A DNA stretch of 64,000 nucleotides from Fibrisoma montanum (GTDB taxonomy: Bacteria; Bacteroidota; Bacteroidia; Cytophagales; Spirosomataceae). The stretch is from assembly GCF_003583365.1 (NCBI RefSeq), contig NZ_QXED01000017.1:29273-93272 (forward strand), in the 5' to 3' direction. The first letter of the stretch is position 1; every line of letters begins with the position of its first letter. Under the pieces are notes generated by a model. It had not been told where the DNA came from. It saw nothing but the letters and a program-made list of their open reading frames with translations, and searched no databases. Made by a program: the position numbers and the translations under genes. This document shows, one piece after another, positions 28,833-38,461 of this stretch.

Positions 28833-29327
28833 TTATTCTGGTTTATACGCGTTGATTATGGTTTCTAATTCGCCTTCCTTAAACGCCTTGCCAATAAATT
28901 TACGAATATGCTTCGACCGATTGACTACCAGCGTCATCGGCAGCGCCCCAGACCATTCCGGCGCTATTTTCTCAATCCACGCGTTCTGATCGGGTTCATC
29001 GAGCAGCACCACCCGCGAGCGCAGGTTACGTTTCTTTACGAACGGCTTCACCTTGGTAGTAAGGTCGCTGGGGTCGTCCAGATTAACCAGCAGAACGCTC
29101 AGCTTCCGGTTCGCGTATTTCTGGCGGACGGCTTCAAATTGAGGCAGTTCTTTCACGCAGGGCGCGCACCAGGTCGCCCAGAAGTTGACTACGCGCAGGG
29201 TATCGTCGGTTTTGTTCAACAGCGACTCCAGCTGGGCCAGCCTGACCACGGACACGGACTGGCTCCAGGCAGGGTGACAACCGCTGCCCACCAGCCACAT
29301 ACCAAAGAATGCCAGACAGGTTTTCAT
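28833..29327 (-). CDS. TlpA-like thioredoxin-fold protein
   Basis: A 164-residue protein with an N-terminal export signal that may be lipidated (GSGC). The thioredoxin motif is NFWATWCAPCVKELP and the cis-Pro region is ALPMTLVVN. TlpA/ResA proteins reduce disulfides in the periplasm, for example in cytochrome c maturation. It is immediately followed by a second thioredoxin-fold gene, which suggests a two-step thiol relay. Confidence 0.88.
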   Translation of the reverse strand: MKTCLAFFGMWLVGSGCHPAWSQSVSVVRLAQLESLLNKTDDTLRVVNFWATWCAPCVKELPQFEAVRQKYANRKLSVLLVNLDDPSDLTTKVKPFVKKRNLRSRVVLLDEPDQNAWIEKIAPEWSGALPMTLVVNRSKHIRKFIGKAFKEGELETIINAYKPE

Positions 29328-29370
29328 CCCGAAAAGTAAACAGACACTGGTTTAAAGCAAAGTTTTGGGC

Positions 29371-29393
29371 TCCCCCGCCGGACCGGTGGGGGA
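29371..29393. other. GC-rich hairpin downstream of the GH92 gene
   Basis: The stem TCCCCCGCCG pairs with its near-exact complement to 29393, giving a tight hairpin, but without a T run. It may be a 3'-end stabiliser of the minus-strand GH92 message. Confidence 0.45.
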
Positions 29394-29449
29394 ACGCTAC
29401 GAAGATAACGAGCCAGTTAGATTATTCGCTTATCACAGCGTAGAATTGA

Positions 29450-31795
29450 CTAAGGCCGTGTGGCTGTGCGGCTCAGCGACGGGGGGGCATCTTCCAGACG
29501 GCTCCCCCAGTTTTTATTCGGCTGCGGCCCCATGTTCAGCACCAGTTCGCCACCGTTCAGGATGTCATCATGGCTCAGGTACGTGCGCGTAAACGGCTCA
29601 CCATTCAGCGTAGCCGACTGAATGTACACGTTTTGCTCCGAATTATCTCTGGCCTGAATCCGGAACGGCTTGCCCCGGGGTGGGTTGATCGTCACGGCAT
29701 CGAGCGCTGGGCTGCCCAGCACGTAGTAGGGCGTGCCGGGACAGACCGGATAGAGCCCGGCCATGCTGAAGGCCAGCCAGGCCGACATCTGTCCGCCGTC
29801 TTCGTTGCCGCTCAGACCTCCCGGCCCGGTGCTGTACTCTTCCCGAACGATCTGCCGAACTCGAGCCTGCGTTTGCCAGGGCGCTCCGGCGTAGGCGTAG
29901 AGGTAGACAATCTGGTTGTTTGGTTCGTTACCGTGCCAGTAGTAGCCACCATCGAACAACGTATCGAGTTTAGCCACAAATCGTTCGCGACCACCGACGC
30001 CCTCGATCAGGCCGGCAACGTCCTGCGGCACAAAGTACGTGTACTGCGCCGGCGAACCTTCTGTGATGAAGGAAGAGCGCAGCGCAAACGGATTGAATTG
30101 GGCAGTCCAGTTGCCATTGGCGTACCGCCCGCGTACATAGCCGGTTTTGGGGTCCAGTACGTTCCGGTAGTTCATGGCCCGCTTCGTCAGCGCCCGGTGG
30201 TCGTCGGTATGACCCAGGGCGTTGGCTAACTGACTCAGGCAAAAGTCATCGTAGGCATATTCGAGCGTTCGCGACACCTGTTCGCGCTTATGAAACGCCT
30301 GCCAGACCGAGTCCTCCAGCGGGATGTAGCTGAACTGCAGATACGAGGCCAGGGCCCGGCGACCTTTGCCTGATTCATAGCTTTTGGGGTCCGTATTGAC
30401 CGTAAAGGCATTCCGACGCAAGTAGGTGTAGGCCGTTTTTACGTCAAAATTCCGAATCCCTTTTACGTACGCATCGGCGATTACCGACTGGGCATGATCG
30501 CCAATCATGGCCGCTGTGTAACTGTTCCAGCAGGGAAAAATAGGCATCCAGCCGCCCTGTTCGGCTTTCTTCACCAACGACTGCATCATGTCGCCGGCCC
30601 GTTGCGGCTGGAGCAGATTCTGAAGTGGCTGACAGGCACGAAACGTGTCCCACAAACTGAAGTCGCAGTAATACGTAAAGCCCTCGGCCCGCCGAACGGT
30701 CGTGTCGTCGGCAAAACCTGGGTAGCGGCCGTCGACGTCGGACACGATGCGGGGGGTCAGGTTGGCGTGGTAGAGTGCGGTGTAGAACAGCGTTTTATCG
30801 GTATCGCTGCCCGTGGCCTGCATACGGTTCAGCTCAGCGTTCCAGGCCGCTTCGGTCGGCTGGCGAACCCGGGCCATATCCCAATGGTTAATTTCCGACT
30901 GCAGGTTTTTCCGGGCACCGGCTTCGTCGACGAACGACGTACCGACCCGGACCCGGACCACCTCACCAGGTTTAAGGTTCCAGCGAACGTACGCCCCAAC
31001 GGATTCTCTACGTCCTCCTCCTTTGGCCTGCTTTGCGCCATCGTTCGCTTCGTAGTTGGTCCACGTACCGAACTGCGTCAACGTCCGGTCAAACTGCACC
31101 ACGAAATAGCCGCTGAATCCGGCCGGCTGTCCGGCGCCCTGATAGATCCGATGAACCGGATTATACCCGACGATCTCGTTGCGCTCGGGGTGGATGGCAA
31201 CGTATCCCTCGCCTTCATCGCTGTTCGGCTCAATCAGTATTGCGCTTTCGCCCCCCTTACCGAACGTGAACTGAAGCAGCCCCGCCCGCGTGTGCGCCGA
31301 CACCTCCGCCCGAATATCCGAATCGGTCAGGCGAACGTCGTAGTAAGCGGGCGTCACGGTTTCTGTCGAGTGGTCGAAGCGGGACCCTCGCTCGGTGGGC
31401 TGCAACACCAGTTTCCCGGCCAGCGGCATGATGGTCAGTGATCCGTAGTCCTGCACGCAACTACCATTCAGCCAGTGCGTTCCGCGAAAACCGTTGATCC
31501 GGGTGTCGTTGTAATAATACGGCGCCCGGCATTTGATTTCGGTAGCCTGCGTTTGCGGAGTCCAGGTAGTCATGGCATGCGGCCGGCCGATGGCGGGGAC
31601 AATCTGCCCTTTCAGTTCACTCCCTGCTTCGCTGTGCTTTTTAGCCGTAGGGGTCTGGCTCGGGGCCGATCCAATGAGCGGATTGACATAAGCGACCGGT
31701 TCTTTCTGCGCATACCCAACCGGGTTTATGAGCAGCACGAAGAGAACCAGAACCGGAAACTTTGTCTTCAGCAAGTAGAGAGTCAAAAGCTGCAT
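29450..31795 (-). CDS. GH92 family alpha-mannosidase-like glycoside hydrolase
   Basis: A 781-residue secreted enzyme with a signal peptide ending VGYAQ. The sequence shows the GH92 order: YVNPLIGS, VPAIGRPHAMTTWTPQT, GFRGTHWLNGS, then the catalytic (alpha/alpha)6 domain with FTYYCDFSLWDTFRACQPL, HADNDS-region equivalent GWMPIFPCWNSYTAAMIGDH, GNEPNNQIVYLYAYAGAPW and GLSGNEDGGQMSAW. GH92 enzymes are calcium-dependent exo-alpha-mannosidases acting on N-glycan or mannan side chains. The gene stands alone between the thioredoxin pair and nhaA, without its own SusC/SusD. Confidence 0.93.
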   Translation of the reverse strand: MQLLTLYLLKTKFPVLVLFVLLINPVGYAQKEPVAYVNPLIGSAPSQTPTAKKHSEAGSELKGQIVPAIGRPHAMTTWTPQTQATEIKCRAPYYYNDTRINGFRGTHWLNGSCVQDYGSLTIMPLAGKLVLQPTERGSRFDHSTETVTPAYYDVRLTDSDIRAEVSAHTRAGLLQFTFGKGGESAILIEPNSDEGEGYVAIHPERNEIVGYNPVHRIYQGAGQPAGFSGYFVVQFDRTLTQFGTWTNYEANDGAKQAKGGGRRESVGAYVRWNLKPGEVVRVRVGTSFVDEAGARKNLQSEINHWDMARVRQPTEAAWNAELNRMQATGSDTDKTLFYTALYHANLTPRIVSDVDGRYPGFADDTTVRRAEGFTYYCDFSLWDTFRACQPLQNLLQPQRAGDMMQSLVKKAEQGGWMPIFPCWNSYTAAMIGDHAQSVIADAYVKGIRNFDVKTAYTYLRRNAFTVNTDPKSYESGKGRRALASYLQFSYIPLEDSVWQAFHKREQVSRTLEYAYDDFCLSQLANALGHTDDHRALTKRAMNYRNVLDPKTGYVRGRYANGNWTAQFNPFALRSSFITEGSPAQYTYFVPQDVAGLIEGVGGRERFVAKLDTLFDGGYYWHGNEPNNQIVYLYAYAGAPWQTQARVRQIVREEYSTGPGGLSGNEDGGQMSAWLAFSMAGLYPVCPGTPYYVLGSPALDAVTINPPRGKPFRIQARDNSEQNVYIQSATLNGEPFTRTYLSHDDILNGGELVLNMGPQPNKNWGSRLEDAPPSLSRTATRP

Positions 31796-31987
31796 AATGG
31801 TGATGTTGGTACGTAATTCATCAAAAACTTTTCCTGAAGCGTATTTTAACGATCTGTGCGTCAGAATTTATTAGAAAAAACTTAAAATCTGTTCCGGGCA
31901 GCCAACCTGACCAACTTCGAAAAACTCTTTGCTGTTAGCTTCCTGACTACCCATTGTACATGTCTTTAGCTAGCCGGACACTCACGC

Positions 31988-33346
31988 ATGAATACGTTAT
32001 CGAATGCATCGAATAATCCATTAATCAGGCCCTTCGCCGAATTCTTCAGAACAGAGTCGGCCAGCGGGCTGATTCTACTCGGTAGCAGCGTAACGGCGTT
32101 GCTGCTCGCGAACCTGGACGCCGGTGTTGCCCGCCACTTCCCGGCCATCTGGGACAGCACCCTGAGCCTGTCGGTGAATGATTTTCGGCTGGAGAAAACG
32201 GTCGCCCACTGGATCAATGATGGTTTGATGGCCTTATTTTTTCTGGTAGTTGGGCTGGAAATCAAGCGGGAGGTGCTGGAAGGCGAATTATCGTCCATGC
32301 AGCAGGCGGCCCTGCCCCTGGTCAGCGCCGTGGGCGGTATGCTGGTTCCGGCGCTGCTTTTCACTATCCTTAACTGGCAGGTGCCTACGAGTTCCGGCTG
32401 GGGGATTCCGATGGCTACCGACATTGCCTTTGCGCTGGCAATCCTGTATCTGCTCGGCGACCGGGCACCGCTTTCGCTGAAAATCTTCCTGACGGCCCTG
32501 GCCATTGCCGATGACCTGGGGGCCGTAGTGGTCATTGCCCTGTTCTACACCCACGAGATTCACCTCGACTACCTGGCCTGGGCGGGTGGCATCTGGGTCT
32601 TTCTGCTGGTCCTGAATTGGCTGGGCGTCCGGATCCTGACCATTTACCTGCTCCTTGGCCTGGTGTTGTGGTACTGTACGCTTAAATCCGGGGTTCATGC
32701 CACCATTGCCGGGGTGTTGCTCGCCAGCACGATCCCGTTCCGGATTCGGTACAACCAACGAGAGCTGATGCAGTTTCTTGACCACCGCATGGCCGTCATC
32801 AGGGACGCCATCCGGACGAACAACGTTCAGCCCCGCGACATCACGGAGGAACTGGAAGACATCAATGAACACACCAGTTCGCCGGCTCAGCGGCTCGAAG
32901 CCCAGCTTCACGGGCCCGTGTCGTTTATCATTATTCCCTTGTTTGCTTTCTGCAATACCAGCCTCCTCATTGACGTAGGACTGATTAATCAGCTGCTTTC
33001 GCCATTGCCGCTGGGTATCATGGTCGGCCTGTTTATCGGCAAACCGTTGGGTATCAGTTTGCTGTCCTGGCTTGCCGTCCGGCTTGGCTTTGCCAGTTTA
33101 CCGGCGGGTGTCAGTTGGATGCAGCTAATTGGGGTGGCCTGTCTGGCGGGCGTTGGTTTTACCATGTCCATCTTCGTTACCCTGCTGGCCTTTGCCGGCC
33201 AATCGGACTTGCAAAGCATTGCCAAGCTGGCCATTCTGATTGCGTCCCTGCTGTCGGGGGTCGTAGGCTACGTGCTGCTCACCAGCGCTTCGCCCCAGGC
33301 TAACCGTACCGACCTGGCCCCCGAAGCGCTTCAGAAACAGGTCTGA
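31988..33346 (+). CDS. nhaA: Na+/H+ antiporter NhaA
   Basis: A 452-residue inner-membrane antiporter that expels sodium in exchange for protons. RPFAEFFRTESASGLILL opens the protein, and the ion-binding Asp pair lies in IADDLGAVVVIALFYT. Near the C-terminus GVGFTMSIFVTLLAF is conserved. It is longer than the E. coli protein (388), with an extra cytoplasmic loop around residues 270-300 (TEELEDINEHTSS). Divergent from GH92 and convergent with GH106. Confidence 0.95.
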   Translation: MNTLSNASNNPLIRPFAEFFRTESASGLILLGSSVTALLLANLDAGVARHFPAIWDSTLSLSVNDFRLEKTVAHWINDGLMALFFLVVGLEIKREVLEGELSSMQQAALPLVSAVGGMLVPALLFTILNWQVPTSSGWGIPMATDIAFALAILYLLGDRAPLSLKIFLTALAIADDLGAVVVIALFYTHEIHLDYLAWAGGIWVFLLVLNWLGVRILTIYLLLGLVLWYCTLKSGVHATIAGVLLASTIPFRIRYNQRELMQFLDHRMAVIRDAIRTNNVQPRDITEELEDINEHTSSPAQRLEAQLHGPVSFIIIPLFAFCNTSLLIDVGLINQLLSPLPLGIMVGLFIGKPLGISLLSWLAVRLGFASLPAGVSWMQLIGVACLAGVGFTMSIFVTLLAFAGQSDLQSIAKLAILIASLLSGVVGYVLLTSASPQANRTDLAPEALQKQV

Positions 33347-33347
33347 T

Positions 33348-33371
33348 GAGGGTGTTGTAAACCGCACCCTC
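33348..33371. other. Small hairpin between convergent nhaA and GH106 genes
   Basis: GAGGGTG (33348-33354) pairs with CACCCTC (33365-33371), followed by CCGG-ATA-CCGG. No T tract. It lies where two genes converge, so it may help termination. Confidence 0.3.
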
Positions 33372-33399
33372 CGGATACCGGAGCACTGATTTGGTCAGG

Positions 33400-35985
33400 T
33401 TACGGAACCGGTACCAACCGCACCGGCCCCAGCAGTCCCGACGGCATCGGCTCCCAGCGCGACGCGTCGAATGGGCGGTACCGAATGTCCACGATGTTGA
33501 TGTCGTAGAATCGCTTCCACTCGGGATGCTGCCGGTCGTACAGCCGCATGTAGTTGGCCGACAAGTTGGTTACGTCTACCTCCAGCCGGTTCCCCTGCTT
33601 TTGTAGCTGACTGGCCGGAATGGTCAGCTGGTACGGCAGGCACCAGGCCGTACCGAGCGGCTGGCCGTTGAGCCGAACTTCAGCTACGTCGCGGACATCA
33701 CCCAAGTCGAGCGTAAACGACCGGCTTAGGTCCGTGGTGGTCGGCAGGTCAAACGTGGTGGTGTAGCGGGCCGTCCCCCAGAAGTAAACCGCCGAGTCAC
33801 TGAGGGTTGTCCAGGAAGTCAGCCTGGGCAAGGTGGCGGTTGTGGTCAGATTCGGTCGCCCCTTGCCGAACTGCATCTGCCAGGGATTGGACAACGCAAT
33901 GGCACTGACTTCGGCTTGTGGACGGCCGCCCGATGGCTGGGCTAACGGTGCCCCTCCTGAGGCAGGCCGGGGTACTACGTTCAGAAAACACGACTGCCCC
34001 GGCAGCAACCGCAGCCACACATCCAGTTGGCCAGCCTTGCCTTTACGGACGGCCATAGGCGTCGTTACGCCGGTCAGCGGATTGTAGCTCGTTATAGATT
34101 GGCCCGCCGTCGCTAGAGAAATCCAGTCCTCCGTAAACTGATTATTCAGGTTGGCGACAAAATACTGGGTGGTGTCGCCGTGCTTTTTGCGGATAAACGA
34201 CAGACCACGGTCGGCCCAGGATTCGCGTCGGGCCCCGAACTGATCCAGCGCTGCGGCCACGTTTGCAGTGACCGAAACAGTTTTCAGCCGTTCCAGCGAC
34301 CGCCCGAGTTGTCGGATTTGCACCGTCCGCTGCTGCCAATTCTGATAACCAGGCACTTGCTGCGGCATCGCGCTCTCAAAAACGATACGTACCCCCTGCT
34401 TTGCCAGTGTCGACAAGGCCTGGAGCGTCGTTTCGGGCATGAACGTACTGGCCGGAACGACAATCACGCGGTACGTCGCGTTGCCGGACTGCACCAGGCC
34501 GTTCGGTCCGGCAGTCAGGCGCTTGAGCAGGGCGTCCGACACAAAATCAAGCGCGTAGCCTTGTTGCTGAAGCTGCTCACCTAAACGTCCGAACGGCAGT
34601 TGCAGCAGCCAGCGGTCAACGTGGTGTACCTCCAGCTGGTGCGTCCCTCCCGACGATTTCGCCGGTTTGGCCCACAGATCGTGCATGGGGAAATAAACGA
34701 GTACATCGTTGTCCGGTTCGCTGGTCTGCAACCGCGACTGGCAGCGTTCTACGTACTGATTCAGGAAAGGCAAATGCGGCCAGACAGGCGACGATGGGCC
34801 GTAATTGGTAGATGCGTAAAATAGCCAGCCCGGCCACGCTGCCGTCTGCGGAGAATACGTTGTGCCGTGGTAGAACACGTGATTGATACCCGACGTAAAC
34901 AGTTCGTCGATCTGCGGTTTGATCTGCGACAGCGACACCTTGAAGTGGTCGGCCAGCCACGTACCGGTTTCGGAACTGACCAGTTTTTTACCCGTCAGGT
35001 GCGCGGCCGACGACGCGAACTTCATGGCCAGCGGGTTGGGCGTCCCGAAGCGGTCCACTTCGTAGTTTTCGTCGACGCGCAGGCCGGGAATGGGAAACCG
35101 GCTGCTGCCGAAGGATTCCGTTTCGGGGATATCGGCCAGAGCGTAGAGATCGAGCAGATTACCCGGCGAACCGTGGGCCTGGTTGCGGCTTTGGTAACCG
35201 CGTTGCCGCGCCCAGTTCGTCCAGGTAACCGTGAACCCATCATGCAGCAGGTCGGACAAGGTCTGGTGATAATCCTGATGCACCCGTACGCTGCTGTCGG
35301 AGCCGGTCGTATCCAGCAGAGCCGGCAACTGACTGTTCAGATCATAGCCCCGCCGTTTCTGGAACTCCGCCAGAAAGTTGGTTGTCCAATTGGCTCCGTA
35401 GGCTTCATACGAGTCATTGTAAACGGCCCGTGGTTTGTCCGGCAACCGGTTTAGGGTCGAATCGAAACGCTGCAAATACTGCAGCATGGCCTCGCGGCTG
35501 AAATAATCGACAACCAGCCCCGCTCCCCCCGGCGCGGCCCGCTTCACCTGCTGTTTGGTTAAGGTCGCGGTCAGCTTACCCCCATCCAGTTTCCATTGCT
35601 TGGCCGCTATCTCGGGCGTTACGTTCGGGCCGCCAAACGGCCAGCCGGTGCCGGTTGTCAGGTCGACGCCAAGCCCCAGCCGCTTTCCTTCGCGCACGGT
35701 GTGGCTGAACACCGCCAGCCACCGCTCGCTCAGAAAGGGAATAAACTGCTGCTCGTAACCTTTTGCGCCGTAGATCGGAATGATATGCACACCCCCCAGC
35801 CCGGCCCGGGCAAACTGCTCCAGTTGGTGCGTGATGTCTTTTTCGTTGACGGCGCTGCCCATCCACCACCAGTACGTCCAGGGCCTGGCGGTATTATACG
35901 ACTGAGCCGACGCCTGAGAACCCAGTACGCCGATGAGCAGCAGACCGCCGATCAGCCGACCAAACCATAAACCAAGTAGTCGCAT
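33400..35985 (-). CDS. GH106-like alpha-L-rhamnosidase
   Basis: An 861-residue secreted protein, signal peptide ending ASAQ. The N-terminal catalytic domain reads RPWTYWWWMGSAV, LGGVHIIPIYGAKGYE and GVDLTTGTGWPFGGP, characteristic of the GH106 group; the C-terminal part is a GH2-type sugar-binding beta-sandwich (DLGDVRDVAEVRLNGQPLG). Characterised GH106 enzymes release terminal rhamnose from pectin side chains. It is shorter than the best-known member (about 1,100 residues). It lies 11 bp downstream of the sugar isomerase gene and closes the PUL-like series sigma, FecR, SusC, SusD, isomerase, GH106. Confidence 0.85.
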   Translation of the reverse strand: MRLLGLWFGRLIGGLLLIGVLGSQASAQSYNTARPWTYWWWMGSAVNEKDITHQLEQFARAGLGGVHIIPIYGAKGYEQQFIPFLSERWLAVFSHTVREGKRLGLGVDLTTGTGWPFGGPNVTPEIAAKQWKLDGGKLTATLTKQQVKRAAPGGAGLVVDYFSREAMLQYLQRFDSTLNRLPDKPRAVYNDSYEAYGANWTTNFLAEFQKRRGYDLNSQLPALLDTTGSDSSVRVHQDYHQTLSDLLHDGFTVTWTNWARQRGYQSRNQAHGSPGNLLDLYALADIPETESFGSSRFPIPGLRVDENYEVDRFGTPNPLAMKFASSAAHLTGKKLVSSETGTWLADHFKVSLSQIKPQIDELFTSGINHVFYHGTTYSPQTAAWPGWLFYASTNYGPSSPVWPHLPFLNQYVERCQSRLQTSEPDNDVLVYFPMHDLWAKPAKSSGGTHQLEVHHVDRWLLQLPFGRLGEQLQQQGYALDFVSDALLKRLTAGPNGLVQSGNATYRVIVVPASTFMPETTLQALSTLAKQGVRIVFESAMPQQVPGYQNWQQRTVQIRQLGRSLERLKTVSVTANVAAALDQFGARRESWADRGLSFIRKKHGDTTQYFVANLNNQFTEDWISLATAGQSITSYNPLTGVTTPMAVRKGKAGQLDVWLRLLPGQSCFLNVVPRPASGGAPLAQPSGGRPQAEVSAIALSNPWQMQFGKGRPNLTTTATLPRLTSWTTLSDSAVYFWGTARYTTTFDLPTTTDLSRSFTLDLGDVRDVAEVRLNGQPLGTAWCLPYQLTIPASQLQKQGNRLEVDVTNLSANYMRLYDRQHPEWKRFYDINIVDIRYRPFDASRWEPMPSGLLGPVRLVPVP

Positions 35986-35995
35986 CGATTCCGGA

Positions 35996-36844
35996 TTACA
36001 AGCTCTTCAGATACGCCAGGCTCTGCGGCACCTGCTCCCAGGAAGTCGGACTTTCATCTTCGATGTAGTAGTGCTTAATGCCGGTTTTGCGGGCCGCTTT
36101 CAGGATTTCCGGCAGATTGAGCTGACCCGTACCGAGTGCTACGTCGTTCTCCGGCGGGGTACCTCCCGACATGTTGCCCTGAACGCCTTTTTTGAGGTCC
36201 TTGAGGTGCATCAGGGCGAAGCGGTTGGGGTACTTCTTCAGCAATTCGGCCGGCGATTGACCCGGAAAGAACGTCCACAGAATATCGATCTCGAAGAAGA
36301 CCTGTTTCGGGTCGGTGTTCTCCATGATGTAGTCGAACAACGTACCGTCGCCGTAGCGCTCAAATTCGTAGCCGTGGTTGTGGTAGCAGAATTTTAAGCC
36401 GCTGTCGCTCAGCTGCTTGCCAAACCGATTAAAGTCCGTTACGGTCTTTTTGGCTTCTTCCAGATCATACGCGTCTTTGTGGGGTATCCAGGCCACCCGT
36501 ACAAACTCGGCGCCTAGAGTTTTGGCGTTTTGAATCACCGTTTCAGGTTTGTTGAGCAGGTCATCGTAGCTCACCCCGAAACTGGTACAGCGCATTCCCC
36601 GCCGATCCAGTTCAGCGCGGAGTTCGGCGGCCGTTTTTCCGAACAGATTAGAAAATTCGATATTCGTGACACCCAGCGCTTTAACGCGGTCGAGCGTACC
36701 GGGCACATCCTTCTTAAAGTCTTCGCGGAAGGTATACGACACAATGCCCGGAGGTTGGGGCAGCAACTTGCCAAATTTTTGCGCCAGGGCCGGTATGGCA
36801 ACAAAGGCGCTCAGGAGCGCGGTGTACAGCAGGCTTCTTTTCAT
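35996..36844 (-). CDS. Exported sugar phosphate isomerase/epimerase-like TIM barrel
   Basis: A 282-residue AP-endonuclease-2/xylose-isomerase-like barrel. The ATG at 36844 gives a signal peptide ending PALAQ; a longer frame starts 11 codons earlier but would bury the signal. YHNHGYEF and EIDILWTF carry likely metal-binding His and Asp/Glu residues, as do LMHLKDLKKG and YYIEDE. Related exported proteins act on sugars in the periplasm, but no precise activity can be assigned. It is upstream of the GH106 gene and separated from SusD by a terminator-like hairpin. Confidence 0.85.
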   Translation of the reverse strand: MKRSLLYTALLSAFVAIPALAQKFGKLLPQPPGIVSYTFREDFKKDVPGTLDRVKALGVTNIEFSNLFGKTAAELRAELDRRGMRCTSFGVSYDDLLNKPETVIQNAKTLGAEFVRVAWIPHKDAYDLEEAKKTVTDFNRFGKQLSDSGLKFCYHNHGYEFERYGDGTLFDYIMENTDPKQVFFEIDILWTFFPGQSPAELLKKYPNRFALMHLKDLKKGVQGNMSGGTPPENDVALGTGQLNLPEILKAARKTGIKHYYIEDESPTSWEQVPQSLAYLKSL

Positions 36845-36953
36845 AGATCGGTAGCTACAGTGCTGGAATGGGTCCACCAGCCGTTTTGACGATACGTTTA
36901 TCTGTAAAGACGAAAAGCCCTAAAATCACATGAGTACCTGACTATAATTTCAC

Positions 36954-36985
36954 AAAAAACACTGCCCCCTTCCGGAAAGCAGTGT
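36954..36985 (-). terminator. Terminator after the second SusD gene
   Basis: On the minus strand the stem ACACTGC/GCAGTGT (36959-36985) is followed by a run of T (36954-36959 as A on plus). It sits between SusD and the isomerase gene and may reduce, rather than stop, transcription into isomerase and GH106. Confidence 0.7.
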
Positions 36986-37006
36986 GTTCTGTCGGTACCT
37001 GATTAA

Positions 37007-38440
37007 TCAATACCCCGGATTCTGGGTGATTTTTTGCCGGTTAATATCGACCTGGCTCTGCGGAACGGGGAAAACGAGGTTGTTTTCCGTCAGGTTGCCT
37101 TTCACCCCGATCACCTGCGCTTTGGCCTGAAGCACCGGCAGTGCCCGGCCTGTCCGGACCAGATCAAACCAGCGATGCCCTTCAAACGCCAGCTCGACCC
37201 GGCGTTCCTGCTCCAGGGCCACCCGCATCTCAGCCTGCGTCGTAACGGTTTTGTTCGACAGCCTGGCCCGCTGCCGAACCCGGTTCAGGAGCGGCAATGC
37301 CTCGGCGGTCCGGCCGGTTTCGTTCAGGGCCTCGGCGTAGAGCAGCAAAATATCGGCGTAGCGGAGCACGTACCAGTTGTCCTCCGAATCGCCGTTGACA
37401 ACCGGTGGGTCCAGGTACTTGCGGATGTAGTTATAGTCAACCGTCCGGCCGGCGGCATTGACGTAGCTGGTTGCCAGCGATACGTCCTTGCGCACATCGC
37501 CCGCTTCGTAGCTGTTGATCAGATCGGGCGTAGGCTGGTTATTGCCGCCCCCACCAAACTGAATCACGGCGTTGCCGGAGTTTTCGGGCGCGTAGGTATT
37601 CCCGAAGTTGCTGCCCTCGCCCAGGTTGCCTTTTTTGTACTGTACCTCAAAGATCGACTCTTTGCTGTTTTTGTTGGCCGCCTTAAACAGATCGGCGTAG
37701 TTCGGCAGCAGGTCGTAGGTGTTGGCGTCGATTACCTCTTTCAGCTTGGCAGCGGCTTCTGGGTACTTGCGCTGGGTCATGTACACTTTACCCAACAGCG
37801 ACCTGGCCGCGCCCCGCGTAGCCCGGCCGACTTCCGCTCCGGTGTAGCTCGCGGGCAGTACGGCCTCCGCATCAGTCAGGTCTTTGACGATCTGCGCATA
37901 GACTTCGGCCACCGGTGCCCGGCTGTACTCATACCCCTGCAAGGGGTCCGTAATTTCGGTTACGACCAGCGGTACGTCGCCAAACACCCGCACCAGATTG
38001 AAGTACATCAGCGCCCGCAGGAATTTGGCTTCGGCGACGTACCGTTTCTTCAGATCCTCGTTCATCGAAACGCCCGCGATCCGGTCGATAACGGCATTGG
38101 CCCGGTAAATACCCCGGTAGCCATCCGACCAGCGGGTGTTCAGGAACGGGTTCGTCGTGCGGAGATAGAACTTATCAAATTCGTCCTGGTCAGTCACCGA
38201 CCCCGACAAAACGGGCCGGGTATCGTCGGACGGAATTTCGGCCACGACGTAGTACTGACCGTATTGACCAGCCAGTTGCAGCGCGCTGTACGTACCGTTG
38301 AGCGCGATCAGCATATCCGACTGGGTCCGGTAAAAACTGGCCGTATTAGCCTGCGAAACGGGCGCCAGGTCCAGAAATTTCTCCTGACAAGCCGTTAGAC
38401 CAAGCGTGAGCAGACTGGCGAAAATATAGGGTGCTTTCAT
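37007..38440 (-). CDS. SusD/RagB-family glycan-binding lipoprotein (sigma/FecR-linked locus)
   Basis: A 477-residue surface lipoprotein with signal ending GLTAC (Cys18). FLRALMYFNLVRVFGDVPLV, RATRGAARSLLGKVYMTQRKY and RYADILLLYAEALNETG are SusD hallmarks, with QERRVELAFEGHRWFDLVRTGRA near the end. It pairs with the SusC protein encoded 21 bp upstream. Likely to bind a rhamnose-containing glycan, judged from the GH106 gene downstream. Confidence 0.95.
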   Translation of the reverse strand: MKAPYIFASLLTLGLTACQEKFLDLAPVSQANTASFYRTQSDMLIALNGTYSALQLAGQYGQYYVVAEIPSDDTRPVLSGSVTDQDEFDKFYLRTTNPFLNTRWSDGYRGIYRANAVIDRIAGVSMNEDLKKRYVAEAKFLRALMYFNLVRVFGDVPLVVTEITDPLQGYEYSRAPVAEVYAQIVKDLTDAEAVLPASYTGAEVGRATRGAARSLLGKVYMTQRKYPEAAAKLKEVIDANTYDLLPNYADLFKAANKNSKESIFEVQYKKGNLGEGSNFGNTYAPENSGNAVIQFGGGGNNQPTPDLINSYEAGDVRKDVSLATSYVNAAGRTVDYNYIRKYLDPPVVNGDSEDNWYVLRYADILLLYAEALNETGRTAEALPLLNRVRQRARLSNKTVTTQAEMRVALEQERRVELAFEGHRWFDLVRTGRALPVLQAKAQVIGVKGNLTENNLVFPVPQSQVDINRQKITQNPGY

Positions 38441-38461
38441 GATGTCTGTGCGATTTACCGA